A stretch of 64,000 nt of DNA from Mytilus trossulus (GCF_036588685.1 NC_086378.1:79873127-79937126); one strand, 5' to 3'. Positions 21,050-31,959 are shown, counted from the stretch's first letter. A program made the numbers and translations. Notes: generated from the sequence alone by a model not told the origin.

Positions 21050-21085
21050 ATAAGTGGAAGACACAAAATTGAAAAAATCAACGAT

Positions 21086-22090
21086 ATGGAGAAGGAATTT
21101 TCTTCTACAAATTCAGAAGGTCCTCTGGACGGCCCGCATGCGTCAAAAAAGATTAATGTCAATCATAAGCCGGGAAATACTAACACATATAACAAAGAGA
21201 AATATACGCCAAAAAAGAAACATTCACCGATATACCATCCAAACGTTCAAAAGGTGCCAGCTAAACTAAAACATCTTTCAACTGATTCCCATGTTTCGAG
21301 AAAGGAAGCTTTTCAGTTGGAGAAAGAAGAAGAAGAAAACGAAGAGAAAGAAACCCCAAGAGATACCCACAAAAAAACACATTCTGAAGAGACGAAAAAT
21401 GAAAAAGCTACACATTCAAAAGAAAAAATGCATACAAAGGAGGCACTTCTAAAGGAGAAACACCATGCTAAGAAGACGCATCCAAAAACGACACTCAATG
21501 ATGATGAAATAGAGACACATCTTATGGAAATACACAATTTAAAGAAATCACAAGCAAAAGATGTACACGATGTAAAAGCGCTGGATACAAAAGAGAAACA
21601 TAAAGAAGCACATCCACACGATGTAAAAGTAGCACATCCAAAGGAGAAGCACGATATAAAAGAAGCACATTCACACCATGTTAAAGCAGCGCACCCAAAG
21701 GAGAAGCACGATATAAAAGAAACACATTCACACCATGTTAAAGCAGTACATCCAAAGAAGAAACATGATGATAAAGAAGCACATTCACACCATGTTAAAG
21801 CAGCGCACCCAAAGGAGAAGCACGATATAAAAGAAGCACATTCACATTATGTTAAAGCAGCGCACCCAAAGGAGAAGCATGATATAAAAGAAGCACATTC
21901 ACACCATGTGGAAACAGCACATCCAAAGAAGGAGCATAATGTAAAAGAAGCACATTCAATCCATGTAAAAGCAGTACACCCAAAAGAGAAAGATGATGTG
22001 AAGATAGCATATTTAAAGGAAATACAAAAGGAAAATGATATCATGGAAACACCACCAACAGATGTAAATAGTGGAAAGGAAAACCAATAA
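21086..22090 (+). CDS. Lys/His/Glu-rich repeat protein, copy A (334 aa)
   Basis: Unrecognised protein. I chose the ATG at 21086 (GAT-ATG-G, purine at -3 and G at +4). The frame is also open back to the acceptor at 21049, so an upstream coding exon cannot be excluded. No signal peptide or membrane segment is seen. Residues 1-80 are basic and Asn/Ser-rich, 80-95 is an acidic run (LEKEEEENEEKE), and 95-180 is K/H/E-rich. Residues 184-316 are seven head-to-tail 19-residue repeats of the form HPKEKHDIKEAHSHHVKAA, encoded by 57-bp DNA repeats. Such composition predicts an unstructured, highly charged protein; the HxHH clusters could bind metal ions (inference). An AATAAA lies at 22269-22274. The reading frame is preserved in three copies. 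A single-exon ORF without homologues known to me may still be a non-coding or relic locus. Confidence 0.55.
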   Translation: MEKEFSSTNSEGPLDGPHASKKINVNHKPGNTNTYNKEKYTPKKKHSPIYHPNVQKVPAKLKHLSTDSHVSRKEAFQLEKEEEENEEKETPRDTHKKTHSEETKNEKATHSKEKMHTKEALLKEKHHAKKTHPKTTLNDDEIETHLMEIHNLKKSQAKDVHDVKALDTKEKHKEAHPHDVKVAHPKEKHDIKEAHSHHVKAAHPKEKHDIKETHSHHVKAVHPKKKHDDKEAHSHHVKAAHPKEKHDIKEAHSHYVKAAHPKEKHDIKEAHSHHVETAHPKKEHNVKEAHSIHVKAVHPKEKDDVKIAYLKEIQKENDIMETPPTDVNSGKENQ

Positions 22091-22262
22091 AAAGAGGAAA
22101 GTAATACAATGGAAACACGACCAACAGAGGCAAATGATTGGAAGGACAATAAACTAACAGGGGAAATTAAATGAAGAAAATATACTACCAAAAGATGCAA
22201 ATAATGAAAATAACAGACAACAAACAGAGGACACGAATGAAACACAATCTATACTGAAAATT
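22091..22262 (+). pseudogene. Decayed coding continuation after the stop of copy A
   Basis: After the TAA (22088-22090) the same frame reads on through KEESNTMETRPTEANDWKDN to a TGA in AAATGA. The part METRPTEANDWKDN repeats METPPTDVNSGKEN just before the stop. A one-base frame change near 22165 then gives a further acidic, Asn-rich frame (EENILPKDANNENNRQQTED) to a TAA at 22266-22268. This pattern suggests the protein was once longer. The same stop and shift are in copies B (24964-25135) and C (43555-43726). Confidence 0.45.
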
Positions 22263-22291
22263 ATGTAAAATAAACTGATATCACAGAGATA

Positions 22292-23114
22292 TGTCTCGCC
22301 TTTCTTTTGTTATTTTTATTATGCAAATGTTGAAATCAAAATAGCAATACTTTAACATCTTACCATCAAGTTATGAAAATATTCAAAGTTAATGAACCAT
22401 GACTGAGTTACATGGCTAAACAATTTCCATGTAAATGAGACGAGCCTGTGCTAATACAACTGCATACCAAATACCATTGACTTATTATAAGTCGTTCCCA
22501 AACCTAATTAGAAACATTAACTTGTAAACATTACTGTGTAAAAGTTTCAAAGTCAATGAACCACGAAGAGGGGGTGGGGATATATTATGATCTCCATGGA
22601 AACAATACTTGCAAAAGCAAACACATTTTGCATACCAAATATCATTGACTAAACATTAGCAGTTCATCTTAAACTGATCTAATCACAAACTAATACATCA
22701 TCCTGTAAACTAAGATAAGTTTCAAAGTAAATAGACCATGACTAAGGGGCGTAGCCAAATTATCTCCATGGAAATGAGATATACCAATGCTTATACAACT
22801 GCATACCAAATATCATTGACCTACCACTTGTTGTTCCCCAAAAACTGGCCTAATCATAAACTAATACATGTAAAATAAGCAAAAGTTTCGAAGTCAATAG
22901 ATCATGACTGAGGGGGCAGGTCCTAATAATCTCCATGGAAATGAGATGTGCCAATGCTTATATAACTGCTTACCAAATATGGTTGCCCTATAACATGTGG
23001 TTCACCATAAACTAGACCTAATCACAAACTAATACATTGTTGACGCCGTCGCCGTCGCCGACGCCGGAAACAGCATACCTATGTCTCGCTTTTTGACTCT
23101 GTCAAGGCGAGACA
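22292..23114. repeat. Repeat with about 165-bp tandem modules and 3' hairpin (copy A flank)
   Basis: Starts TGTCTCGCC and ends GGCGAGACA. Four diverged modules begin near 22387, 22550, 22721 and 22889, sharing CAAAGTCAATGAACCATGAC, ATCTCCATGGAAATGAGAT, GCATACCAAATATCATTGAC and CTAATCACAAACTAATACAT. A GACGCCGTCGCCGTCGCC run at 23042-23066 precedes the terminal hairpin (TGTCTCG..TTGAC / GTCAA..CGAGACA, 23082-23114). It lies 18 bp after the gene's AATAAA. The tandem-module plus 3'-hairpin layout resembles non-autonomous Helitron-like elements, but the class is inference. Confidence 0.55.
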
Positions 23115-23238
23115 GTTTTGAGGAAATTTATAAGGACTTGTACGTCAAATGGGTAAATGATTTCCCACTATTGTTAAATGTGACTGTCATATGTACAGGT
23201 GGTGCACATCAATTTATCGAACGGATCTTTCAATGAAG

Positions 23239-23285
23239 TCTTTTTAGCTCACCTGGTCCGAAGGGCCAAGTGAGCTTTTCTCATC
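23239..23285 (+). mobile_element. Truncated 5' end of the Helitron-like element
   Basis: TCTTTTTAGCTCACCTGGTC and the following hairpin bases, identical to 26112-26158, but cut off by the nested duplication junction. Confidence 0.75.
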
Positions 23286-23958
23286 ACGACAACGTAAGTT
23301 ACGCAAAATAAATGTGTGACGTTGTGTTTCTGTGACATAATTTGAAATCACTACTGTACAGCACAAAAGACAAGTCAAAGGTGAGTTAAAAGTTCAATGC
23401 TTCGTATATATATACTTTAATTTCTGTGCAACTCCTCGTTTCACATTTATATAAGTTATAACTTATCCAATGAATTTGTTGTTTCTTGCGATACTTCAGT
23501 CAGCCTGCAGCTAGTTTCGTTGCATTTTCATTTTTTAGGGGGTACCTTTTACACAAAAAAACTAAGGCCATGTCTATAACAAATATTGTGCATATCGCAT
23601 GGGCAAATGGCACCAAATATTTGTACAACTCTCTACCAGCGACCAAATGACAAAGTAGTCATAGGTCATCGTATGGTATTTAGCATATGTCAGAAAGGTC
23701 GCCTCATATTGAATTCTAGGTTAACTACTGTAAACCAAAACTCTAACCCAATAACATACTGATTTCACGCATAATGCGATCGCGATATGACACAGCATAA
23801 TTTACAGACGCCACATATCGAAAAACACTAATGGTTCCTTCCTATCGTAAACGGGGTACAAAGAACCCCGATTTGAATTATTGTCTTTATTTAGAGTTTG
23901 AACAGTTGACTATTTTTTGCAGATAAGTGGAAGACACAAAATTGAAAAAATCAACGAT

Positions 23959-24963
23959 ATGGAGAAGGAATTTTCTTCTACAAATTCAGAAGGTCCTCTG
24001 GACGGCCCGCATGCGTCAAAAAAGATTAATGTCAATCATAAGCCGGGAAATACTAACACATATAACAAAGAGAAATATACGCCAAAAAAGAAACATTCAC
24101 CGATATACCATCCAAACGTTCAAAAGGTGCCAGCTAAACTAAAACATCTTTCAACTGATTCCCATGTTTCGAGAAAGGAAGCTTTTCAGTTGGAGAAAGA
24201 AGAAGAAGAAAACGAAGAGAAAGAAACCCCAAGAGATACCCACAAAAAAACACATTCTGAAGAGACGAAAAATGAAAAAGCTACACATTCAAAAGAAAAA
24301 ATGCATACAAAGGAGGCACTTCTAAAGGAGAAACACCATGCTAAGAAGACGCATCCAAAAACGACACTCAATGATGATGACATAGAGACACATCTTATGG
24401 AAATACACAATTTAAAGAAATCACAAGCAAAAGATGTACACGATGTAAAAGCGCTGGATACAAAAGAGAAACATAAAGAAGCACATCCACACGATGTAAA
24501 AGTAGCACATCCAAAGGAGAAGCACGATATAAAAGAAGCACATTCACACCATGTTAAAGCAGCGCACCCAAAGGAGAAGCACGATATAAAAGAAACACAT
24601 TCACACCATGTTAAAGCAGTACATCCAAAGAAGAAACATGATGATAAAGAAGCACATTCACACCATGTTAAAGCAGCGCACCCAAAGGAGAAGCACGATA
24701 TAAAAGAAGCACATTCACATTATGTTAAAGCAGCGCACCCAAAGGAGAAGCATGATATAAAAGAAGCACATTCACACCATGTGGAAACAGCACATCCAAA
24801 GAAGGAGCATAATGTAAAAGAAGCACATTCAATCCATGTAAAAGCAGTACACCCAAAAGAGAAAGATGATGTGAAGATAGCATATTTAAAGGAAATACAA
24901 AAGGAAAATGATATCATGGAAACACCACCAACAGATGTAAATAGTGGAAAGGAAAACCAATAA
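23959..24963 (+). CDS. Lys/His/Glu-rich repeat protein, copy B (334 aa)
   Basis: Same protein as copy A with one substitution seen, Glu to Asp in the NDDEIETH segment (NDDDIETH). It keeps the putative 5' UTR donor (23380/23381), acceptor (23922) and AATAAA (25142-25147). Sequence upstream of position 23286 is not the native upstream region but the end of the preceding tandem copy, which ends in the first bases of a Helitron-like element. Expression of this copy therefore depends on a promoter within about 670 bp of the ATG or on read-through from copy A. Confidence 0.55.
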   Translation: MEKEFSSTNSEGPLDGPHASKKINVNHKPGNTNTYNKEKYTPKKKHSPIYHPNVQKVPAKLKHLSTDSHVSRKEAFQLEKEEEENEEKETPRDTHKKTHSEETKNEKATHSKEKMHTKEALLKEKHHAKKTHPKTTLNDDDIETHLMEIHNLKKSQAKDVHDVKALDTKEKHKEAHPHDVKVAHPKEKHDIKEAHSHHVKAAHPKEKHDIKETHSHHVKAVHPKKKHDDKEAHSHHVKAAHPKEKHDIKEAHSHYVKAAHPKEKHDIKEAHSHHVETAHPKKEHNVKEAHSIHVKAVHPKEKDDVKIAYLKEIQKENDIMETPPTDVNSGKENQ

Positions 24964-25164
24964 AAAGAGGAAAGTAATACAATGGAAACACGACCAACAG
25001 AGGCAAATGATTGGAAGGACAATAAACTAACAGGGGAAATTAAATGAAGAAAATATACTACCAAAAGATGCAAATAATGAAAATAACAGACAACAAACAG
25101 AGGACACGAATGAAACACAATCTATACTGAAAATTATGTAAAATAAACTGATATCACAGAGATA

Positions 25165-25987
25165 TGTCTCGCCTTTCTTTTGTTATTTTTATTATGCAAA
25201 TGTTGAAATCAAAATAGCAATACTTTAACATCTTACCATCAAGTTATGAAAATATTCAAAGTTAATGAACCATGACTGAGTTACATGGCTAAACAATTTC
25301 CATGTAAATGAGACGAGCCTGTGCTAATACAACTGCATACCAAATACCATTGACTTATTATAAGTCGTTCCCAAACCTAATTAGAAACATTAACTTGTAA
25401 ACATTACTGTGTAAAAGTTTCAAAGTCAATGAACCACGAAGAGGGGGTGGGGATATATTATGATCTCCATGGAAACAATACTTGCAAAAGCAAACACATT
25501 TTGCATACCAAATATCATTGACTAAACATTAGCAGTTCATCTTAAACTGATCTAATCACAAACTAATACATCATCCTGTAAACTAAGATAAGTTTCAAAG
25601 TAAATAGACCATGACTAAGGGGCGTAGCCAAATTATCTCCATGGAAATGAGATATACCAATGCTTATACAACTGCATACCAAATATCATTGACCTACCAC
25701 TTGTTGTTCCCCAAAAACTGGCCTAATCATAAACTAATACATGTAAAATAAGCAAAAGTTTCGAAGTCAATAGATCATGACTGAGGGGGCAGGTCCTAAT
25801 AATCTCCATGGAAATGAGATGTGCCAATGCTTATATAACTGCTTACCAAATATGGTTGCCCTATAACATGTGGTTCACCATAAACTAGACCTAATCACAA
25901 ACTAATACATTGTTGACGCCGTCGCCGTCGCCGACGCCGGAAACAGCATACCTATGTCTCGCTTTTTGACTCTGTCAAGGCGAGACA
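25165..25987. repeat. Repeat with about 165-bp tandem modules (copy B flank)
   Basis: Exact positional counterpart (+2873) of 22292-23114, with the same four modules, GCCGTC run and terminal hairpin. Confidence 0.6.
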
Positions 25988-26111
25988 GTTTTGAGGAAAT
26001 TTATAAGGACTTGTACGTCAAATGGGTAAATGATTTCCCACTATTGTTAAATGTGACTGTCATATGTACAGGTGGTGCACATCAATTTATCGAACGGATC
26101 TTTCAATGAAG

Positions 26112-29100
26112 TCTTTTTAGCTCACCTGGTCCGAAGGGCCAAGTGAGCTTTTCTCATCACTTGGCGTCCGTCGTCCGTCGTCGTCCGTCGTCGTTAACTT
26201 TTACAAAAATCTTCTCCTCTGAAACTACTGGGCCAAATCAAACCAAACTTGGCCACAATCATCATTGGGGTATCTAGTTTAAAAAATGTGTGGCGTGACC
26301 CGGTCAATCAACCAAGATGGCCGCCACGGCTAAAAATAGAACATAGGGGTAAAATGCAGTTTTTGGCTTATAACTCAAAAACCAAAGCATTTAGAGCAAA
26401 TCTGACATGGGGTAAAAATGTTTTTATCAGGTCAAGATCTATCTGCCCTGAAATTTTCAGATGAATCGGTCAATCGGTTGTTGGGTTGCTGCCCCTGAAT
26501 TGGTAATTTTGAAGAAATTTTGCTGTTTTTGGTTATTATCTTGAATATTATTATAGTAAGAGATAAACTGTAAACAGCAATAATGTTCAGCAAAGTAAGA
26601 TCTACAAATAAGTCAACATGACCAAAATGGTCAGTTGACCCGTTTAGGAGTTATTGCCCTTTATAGTCAATTTTTAACCATTTTTCGTTAATTAAAGTAA
26701 TCTTTTACAAAAATCTTCTCCTCTGAAACTACTTGGCCAAATTAATCCAAACTTGGCCACAATCATCTTTGGGGTATCTAGTTTAAAAAATGTGTGGCGT
26801 GACCTGGTCAACCAACCAAGATGGCCGCCACGGCTAAAAATAGAACAAAGGGGTAAAATGCAGTTTTTGGCTTATAACTCAAAATCCAAAGCATTTTGAG
26901 GAAATCTGACATGGGATAAAAATGTTTATCAGGTCAAGATCTATCTGCCCTAAAATTTTCAGATGAATCGGTCAATCGGTTGTTGGGTTGCTGCCCCTGA
27001 ATTGGTAATTTTGAGGAAATTTTGCTGTTTTTGGTTATTATCTTGAATATTATTATAGATAGAGATAAACTGTAAACAGCAATAATGTTCAGCAAAGTAA
27101 GATCTACAAATAAGTCAACATGACCAAAATGGTCAGTTGACCCGTTTAGGAGTTATTGCCCTTTATAGTCAATTTTTAACCATTTTTCGTAAATTAAAGT
27201 AATCTTTTACAAAAATCTTCTCCTCTGAAACTACTTGGCCAAATTAATCCAAACTTGGCCACAATCATCTTTGGGGTATCTAGTTTAAAAAATGTGTGGC
27301 GTGACCTGGTCAACCAACCAAGATGGCCGCCACCGCTAAAAATAGAACATAGGGGTAAAATGCAGTTTTTGGCTTATAACTCAAAAACCAAAGCATTTTG
27401 AGGAAATCTGACATGGGATAAAAATGTTTATCAGGTCAAGAACTATCTGCCCTGAAATTTTCAGATGAATCGGTCAATCGGTTGTTGGGTTGCTGCCCCT
27501 GAATTGGTAATTTTGAGGAAATTTTTCTGTTTTTGGTTATTATCTTGAATATTATTATAGATAGAGATAAACTGTAAACAGCAATAATGTTCAGCAAAGT
27601 AAGATCTACAAATAAGTCAACATGACCAAAATGGTCAGTTGACCCGTTTAGGAGTTATTGCCCTTTATAGTCAATTTTTAACCATTTTTCGTAAATTAAA
27701 GTAATCTTTTACAAAAATCTTCTCCTCTGAAACTACTTGGCCAAATTAATCCAAACTTGGCCACAATCATCTTTGGGGTATCTAGTTTAAAAAATGTGTG
27801 GCGTGACCTGGTCAACCAACCAAGATGGCCGCCACCGCTAAAAATAGAACATAGGGGTAAAATGCAGTTTTTGGCTTATAACTCAAAAACCAAAGCATTT
27901 TGAGGAAATCTGACATGGGATAAAAATGTTTATCAGGTCAAGAACTATCTGCCCTGAAATTTTCAGATGAATCGGTCAATCGGTTGTTGGGTTGCTGCCC
28001 CTGAATTGGTAATTTTGAGGAAATTTTGCTGTTTTTGGTTATTATCTTGAATATTATTATAGATAGAGATAAACTGTAAACAGCAATAATGTTCAGCAAA
28101 GTAAGATCTACAAATAAGTCAACATGACCAAAATGGTCAGTTGATCCGTTTAGGAGTTATTGCCCTTTATAGTAAATTTTTAACCATTTTTCGTAAATTA
28201 AAGTAATCTTTTACAAAAATCTTCTCCTCTGAAACTACTTGGCCAAATTAATCCAAACTTGGCCACAATCATCTTTGGCGTATCTAGTTTAAAAAATGTG
28301 TGGCGTGACCTGGTCAACCAACCAAGATGGCCGCCACCGCTAAAAATAGAACATAGGGGTAAAATGCAGTTTTTGGCTTATAACTCAAAATCCAAAGCAT
28401 TTTGAGGAAATCTGACATGGGATAAAAATGTTAATCAGGTCAAGATCTATCTGCCCTGAAATTTTCAGATGAATCGGTCAATCGGTTGTTGGGTTGCTGC
28501 CCCTGAATTGGTATTTTTGAGGAAATTTTGCTGTTTTTGGTTATTATCTTGAATATTATTATAGATAGAGATAAATTGTAAACAGCAATAATGTTCAGCA
28601 AAGTAAGATTTACAAATAAGTCAACATGACCAAAATGGTCAGTTGACCCCTTTAGGAGTTATTGCCCTTTATAGTCAATCTTTAACCATTTTTCATAAAT
28701 CTAAGTAATCTTTTACCAAATCTCCACTGAAACTACTAGGCCACAATCATCTTTGGGGTATCTAGTTTGAAAAATGTGTCCGATGACCTGGCCATTCAAC
28801 CAAGATGGCCGCCACGGCTAAAAATAGAACATAGGGGTAAAATGCAGTTTTTTGCTTATAACTATGAAACCAAAGCATCTAGAGCAAATCTGACAAGAAG
28901 TTAAATTGTTAATCAAGTCAATATCTATCTGCCCTGAATTTTTCAGATGAATTGGACAACTGGTTGTTGGGTTGCTGCCCTCCAATTGGTAATTTTTAAA
29001 GAAATTTTGCCGTTTTTAGTTATCTTGAATACTATTATAGATAGCGATAAACTGTAAACAGCAATAATGTTCAGCAAAGTAAGATCTACAAATAAGTCAA

Positions 29101-29395
29101 CATGACCTAAATGGTCAATTGACCCCTTAAGGAGTTATTGCCCTTTATAGTCAATTTTTAACAATTTTCATTAATTTGGTAAATTTATGTAAATTTTTAC
29201 CAAATATAGTTCTCTGTTACTAATGGGCAAAGTTCATGATAGATATAATTGTAAGAAGCAAAATTGTTCAGTAAAGTAAGAACTTCAAACACATCACCAT
29301 CACCAAAATACAATTTTGTCATGAATCCATTTGTGTCCTTTGTTTAATATGCACATAGACCAAGGTGAGCGACACAGGCTCTTTAGAGCCTCTAG
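26112..29395 (+). mobile_element. Helitron-like (Helentron/HINE-type) element with 502-bp tandem array, unit 1
   Basis: The 5' end TCTTTTTAGCTCACCTGG carries a strong hairpin (GCTCACcTGGtCC..GGgCCAaGTGAGC). The 3' end has GACCAAGGTGAGC, an inverted echo of the 5' GCTCACCTGGTC, then hairpin GGCTCTTTAGAGCC and a terminal CTAG followed by T. A 3' hairpin just before CTRR is a Helitron-type signature. Inside, modules starting TTACAAAAATCTTC recur at 26201, 26704, 27207, 27709 and 28211 (period 502-503), with diverged modules at 28713 and about 29198. Each contains CCAAGATGGCCGCCAC and CATGACCAAAATGGTCAGTT. No Rep/helicase gene is present, so it is non-autonomous. Confidence 0.65.
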
Positions 29396-29938
29396 TTTTT
29401 TTATCAAAAGTCTACAAAATTGTTCAAAGTTGGTTTACATAAAATTTGTAAAACTCATCACATATACTCTCTTCTGGTCTTACATCAATATAGAAAAATA
29501 TTAAATGATGTTTAAGATCGAAGCAACTTCACTGGTTAGCTCTTTCAGTATAATTGGTTTGATGTTGTCTGGTCCAGCAGCCGTGTCTTGTTTTTAGATT
29601 TTTAACTTGTTTTTCTACTCCATTTATGTTATGAATTTTTCTTGGAGCACGGTTTGGTGTTATTTTACTTGTTATTAGTGGATGGTTATATTTGTTTGCC
29701 CACGTTTTCTACGTGGTACTACAAATTTTTGTCACATTTCTCGTGTTTGATATATAGGTCTAGAATCTTTTTGTTGGTGAACGAAAGTCCTCGTTTTCTT
29801 TTGGGGTTATTAATATATTTCAATAGGCTTGTCTTCATTTTGTTTCAGAGGTTTAAATATATTAATACCTACTGTGTTAGTAAATATAGTTTGATTTTTT
29901 TTATTGAGCTTATATACAGTTATATCAGAACCGTGTGA
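29396..29938. other. Sequence between Helitron-like element and LINE fragment
   Basis: AT-rich; an open frame of 98 codons at 29642-29938 is Phe/Leu/Tyr-rich without a recognisable domain. Part of it may be the decayed region preceding the LINE fragment (GTCTGGTCCAGCAG near 29569). The same sequence occurs at 49480-50022. Confidence 0.4.
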
Positions 29939-30960
29939 ATGCTCGATGCCATTAGTGATACTGAAACTGTGGTTAAATATGATATTGCTACTTTTATACA
30001 AGAAGTCACTTCTATACTTTTGCAATCTGCAGAACAAACTTTAAGAACACAGAGGCCGGTAATTGATACACGTAATTGTCAAGAAAGCAAACTATGGTTT
30101 AACGGAGATTGTAAAAAGTCTAGAAGGAATTATCGTAAAGCAAAGAGATTATACAAAGAAATTTGGTTCAAACATTTTTAAGAGCAGATTCAAATTGACA
30201 GAAAATGTATATAAAAGAGCTCTGGATGAAAATATTATTAATTTTAATAGAGAGATGCGAATAAAAATGAAAAAAATGAGATAAAAAAATCCAAAAGAGT
30301 TTTGGAAATTTTTTAACAAAGGTCGAAGAAAAGAAATACAAATATTTCAATAGATGTATTGTTAGATTTTTTCAAAGATTTGAATAAAAATAAGTGTGAT
30401 GGTCAAAATTGATATACAAAATGATGTAAATGATGTACAGAATGATATGTTGAATTGTAATATAACAATTGAAGAAATATAAAAGGCAATACAAGCATAA
30501 AAAAAAACAACAAATCACCGGGTGAAGCTAAGATAATGTTATAAATGATATATATATCATCGTCTTTTGAGAAAATGAGTGACATATATGTACTTTTAAC
30601 TTAATTTTTGAAACAGGTATTGTGCCTGAAGCATGGCATGCTGGTATAATAATATAGGGTTATTGCATTAATATTCCCCAATATTTATTCAATAACACTT
30701 TTATTGTATAGCAATATAATATTAGAAAGTAAAAATTGGTTTAGACTAAGATTTTGTCGTTGATGACGTCATGAGTTTTGAAGACTAATTGCACTAGTGC
30801 AATATTAGAATTTATTGCATGCTAACCTTTGGTTACTTTCTGTGGGATATATTATATTGCTATACAACAAGTATGGACACAGACGCAAATTGTCAGTGGG
30901 GTTAAAGGTCGTTACAAATGTATTGAAAGCTAGACTGGAAATGTGTATTAACAAATTGAG
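29939..30960 (+). pseudogene. Decayed LINE fragment (pre-RT region), unit 1
   Basis: Reads KLWFNGDCKKSRRNYRKAKR (near 30090-30150), then in shifted frames SRFKLTENVYKRALDENIIN, PKEFWKFFNKGRRK and GIVPEAWHAGII (near 30610-30655). These correspond to the segment between endonuclease and reverse transcriptase of non-LTR retrotransposon ORF2 proteins. After an inserted MITE-like element, TNVLKARLEMCINK (near 30915-30957) resembles the KVLNARL block of the RT. Frameshifts and stops show it is dead. It is probably from the same broad family as the RT relic at 62280-64000. Confidence 0.65.
30656..30890. mobile_element. MITE-like inverted-repeat insertion in the LINE fragment, unit 1
   Basis: A perfect 19-bp inverted repeat, TTGTATAGCAATATAATAT at 30714-30732 against its complement at 30849-30867. 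Between them lie TGACGTCA near 30765 and a 16-bp palindrome ATTGCACTAGTGCAAT (30788-30803). The exact ends are uncertain; the LINE-like reading breaks near 30656 and resumes near 30915. The same sequence is in unit 2 (+20084). Confidence 0.55.
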
Positions 30961-31359
30961 TTGATGTGTACATGTCTTCATTCAAATGCATTGACTGATA
31001 AAAAAGGTGGCTTCAACTTCCACCCCTCTCTATGAATTAGTTGTTTGAGTGTTTGAATATGGAGTTTGTTAATAAATAAATAGCTGCACTCTAAGCGCAT
31101 GATATGTCTTGATTCCTTTAAAGGTTGAACTATTTTGTTTTGTACAATTATTAGTCTATTTGTTTTCTCATTGCATTTGTTTTTAAATGTCATTTTAAGG
31201 TCTTTTATAGCTGACTGTGCTGTATGAGCTTTTGTCATTGTTGAAGGCTATTTGGGGACCTGTAGTTGTTGATCGTGTTTTAAATTTTGGAATGTAGCTG
31301 AAGTCAACAGACATAGACAATTCACCCAAGTTTTATAAAATGATGTGGAAGTGTTTATG

Positions 31360-31510
31360 TGAATAATTAAGATCGGAAATAAGGAAAGTGTCAAAGTGAC
31401 AACAACCCAACCATAGAGTAGACAACAGCTGAAGACCTCCAATGGGTTTTCAATGTAGCCAGAAACTCCTGCACTTATAGGTGTCCAAAAACTATAAAAT
31501 CCCTTATTTT
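31360..31510 (-). repeat. Interspersed repeat fragment (1170-1465 family), unit 1
   Basis: GGAAAGTGTCAAAGTGACAA, CAACCCAACCATAGAGTAGA and CCAGAAACTCCTGCAC are the diverged reverse complement of the family end at 1340-1460. The same fragment occurs near 51444-51594. Frames running through it are not genes. Confidence 0.6.
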
Positions 31511-31959
31511 TTTTTAGCATATATAAAAATTCATAACACAGAAATGTATAATCTGAAATTTATTACAATCAAAAGGGACCTTAGGTCAATAGTGTAAACA
31601 ATTCCCCAAAGTTTAATTAAAGGTGATGGATGCATTTTTGTGTTATTGTTCAAAATTGGAAAATTCTCTCTTTTTTAAGGATAAAATCTCTCTTCATAAC
31701 ATGGAAATGAAAATTCTAAAATTTATAAAATCGATGTGGAGCTAATGTCAATAGATATAAACATTTCAACAAAGTTTCTTGAGAGTGGGGGAAAGTGTTT
31801 TCTAGTTATTGTCTGAAGTGTGGATGATGGACTGATAGACAACAGTATACTATAATATGTTGTGTGTGAGGCATTGGTATAATAAAATGGTTTTGAATGA
31901 ATAATGATTAGAAACTGTTTAATGCAGTTATTGAGGAAACGACAGTGAAGAAATTGCTG

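Larger units (their letters stand above)
20413..23285 (+). repeat. Nested tandem duplication, first copy (2,873 bp)
   Basis: Starts ACGACAACGTAAG and ends CTTTTCTCATC. It contains gene copy A, the tandem ~165-bp repeat tail and the first about 47 bp of the Helitron-like element. The immediately adjacent 23286-26158 is the same sequence. The junction CTCATC-ACGACAACG shares two bases (AC) with both parental ends. Confidence 0.95.
23286..26158 (+). repeat. Nested tandem duplication, second copy (2,873 bp)
   Basis: Identical to 20413-23285 as far as I can see, except for the A-to-C change that turns GATGATGAAATAG into GATGATGACATAG in the gene. It lacks the about 540 bp (19872-20412) that precede copies A and C, and runs on into the complete Helitron-like element. 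Confidence 0.95.

Noticed and set aside
21313..22245. Ser/Phe/Cys-rich open frames on the minus strand opposite the His/Lys-rich gene (also in copies B and C)
   Set aside because: They are antisense shadows of the K/H/E-rich repeat codons and have no start context, splice sites or recognisable content of their own.
26249..26464. 71-codon frame starting [17 protein letters not shown] (also at 46333)
   Set aside because: It lies inside one module of the 502-bp array and is broken in the other modules.
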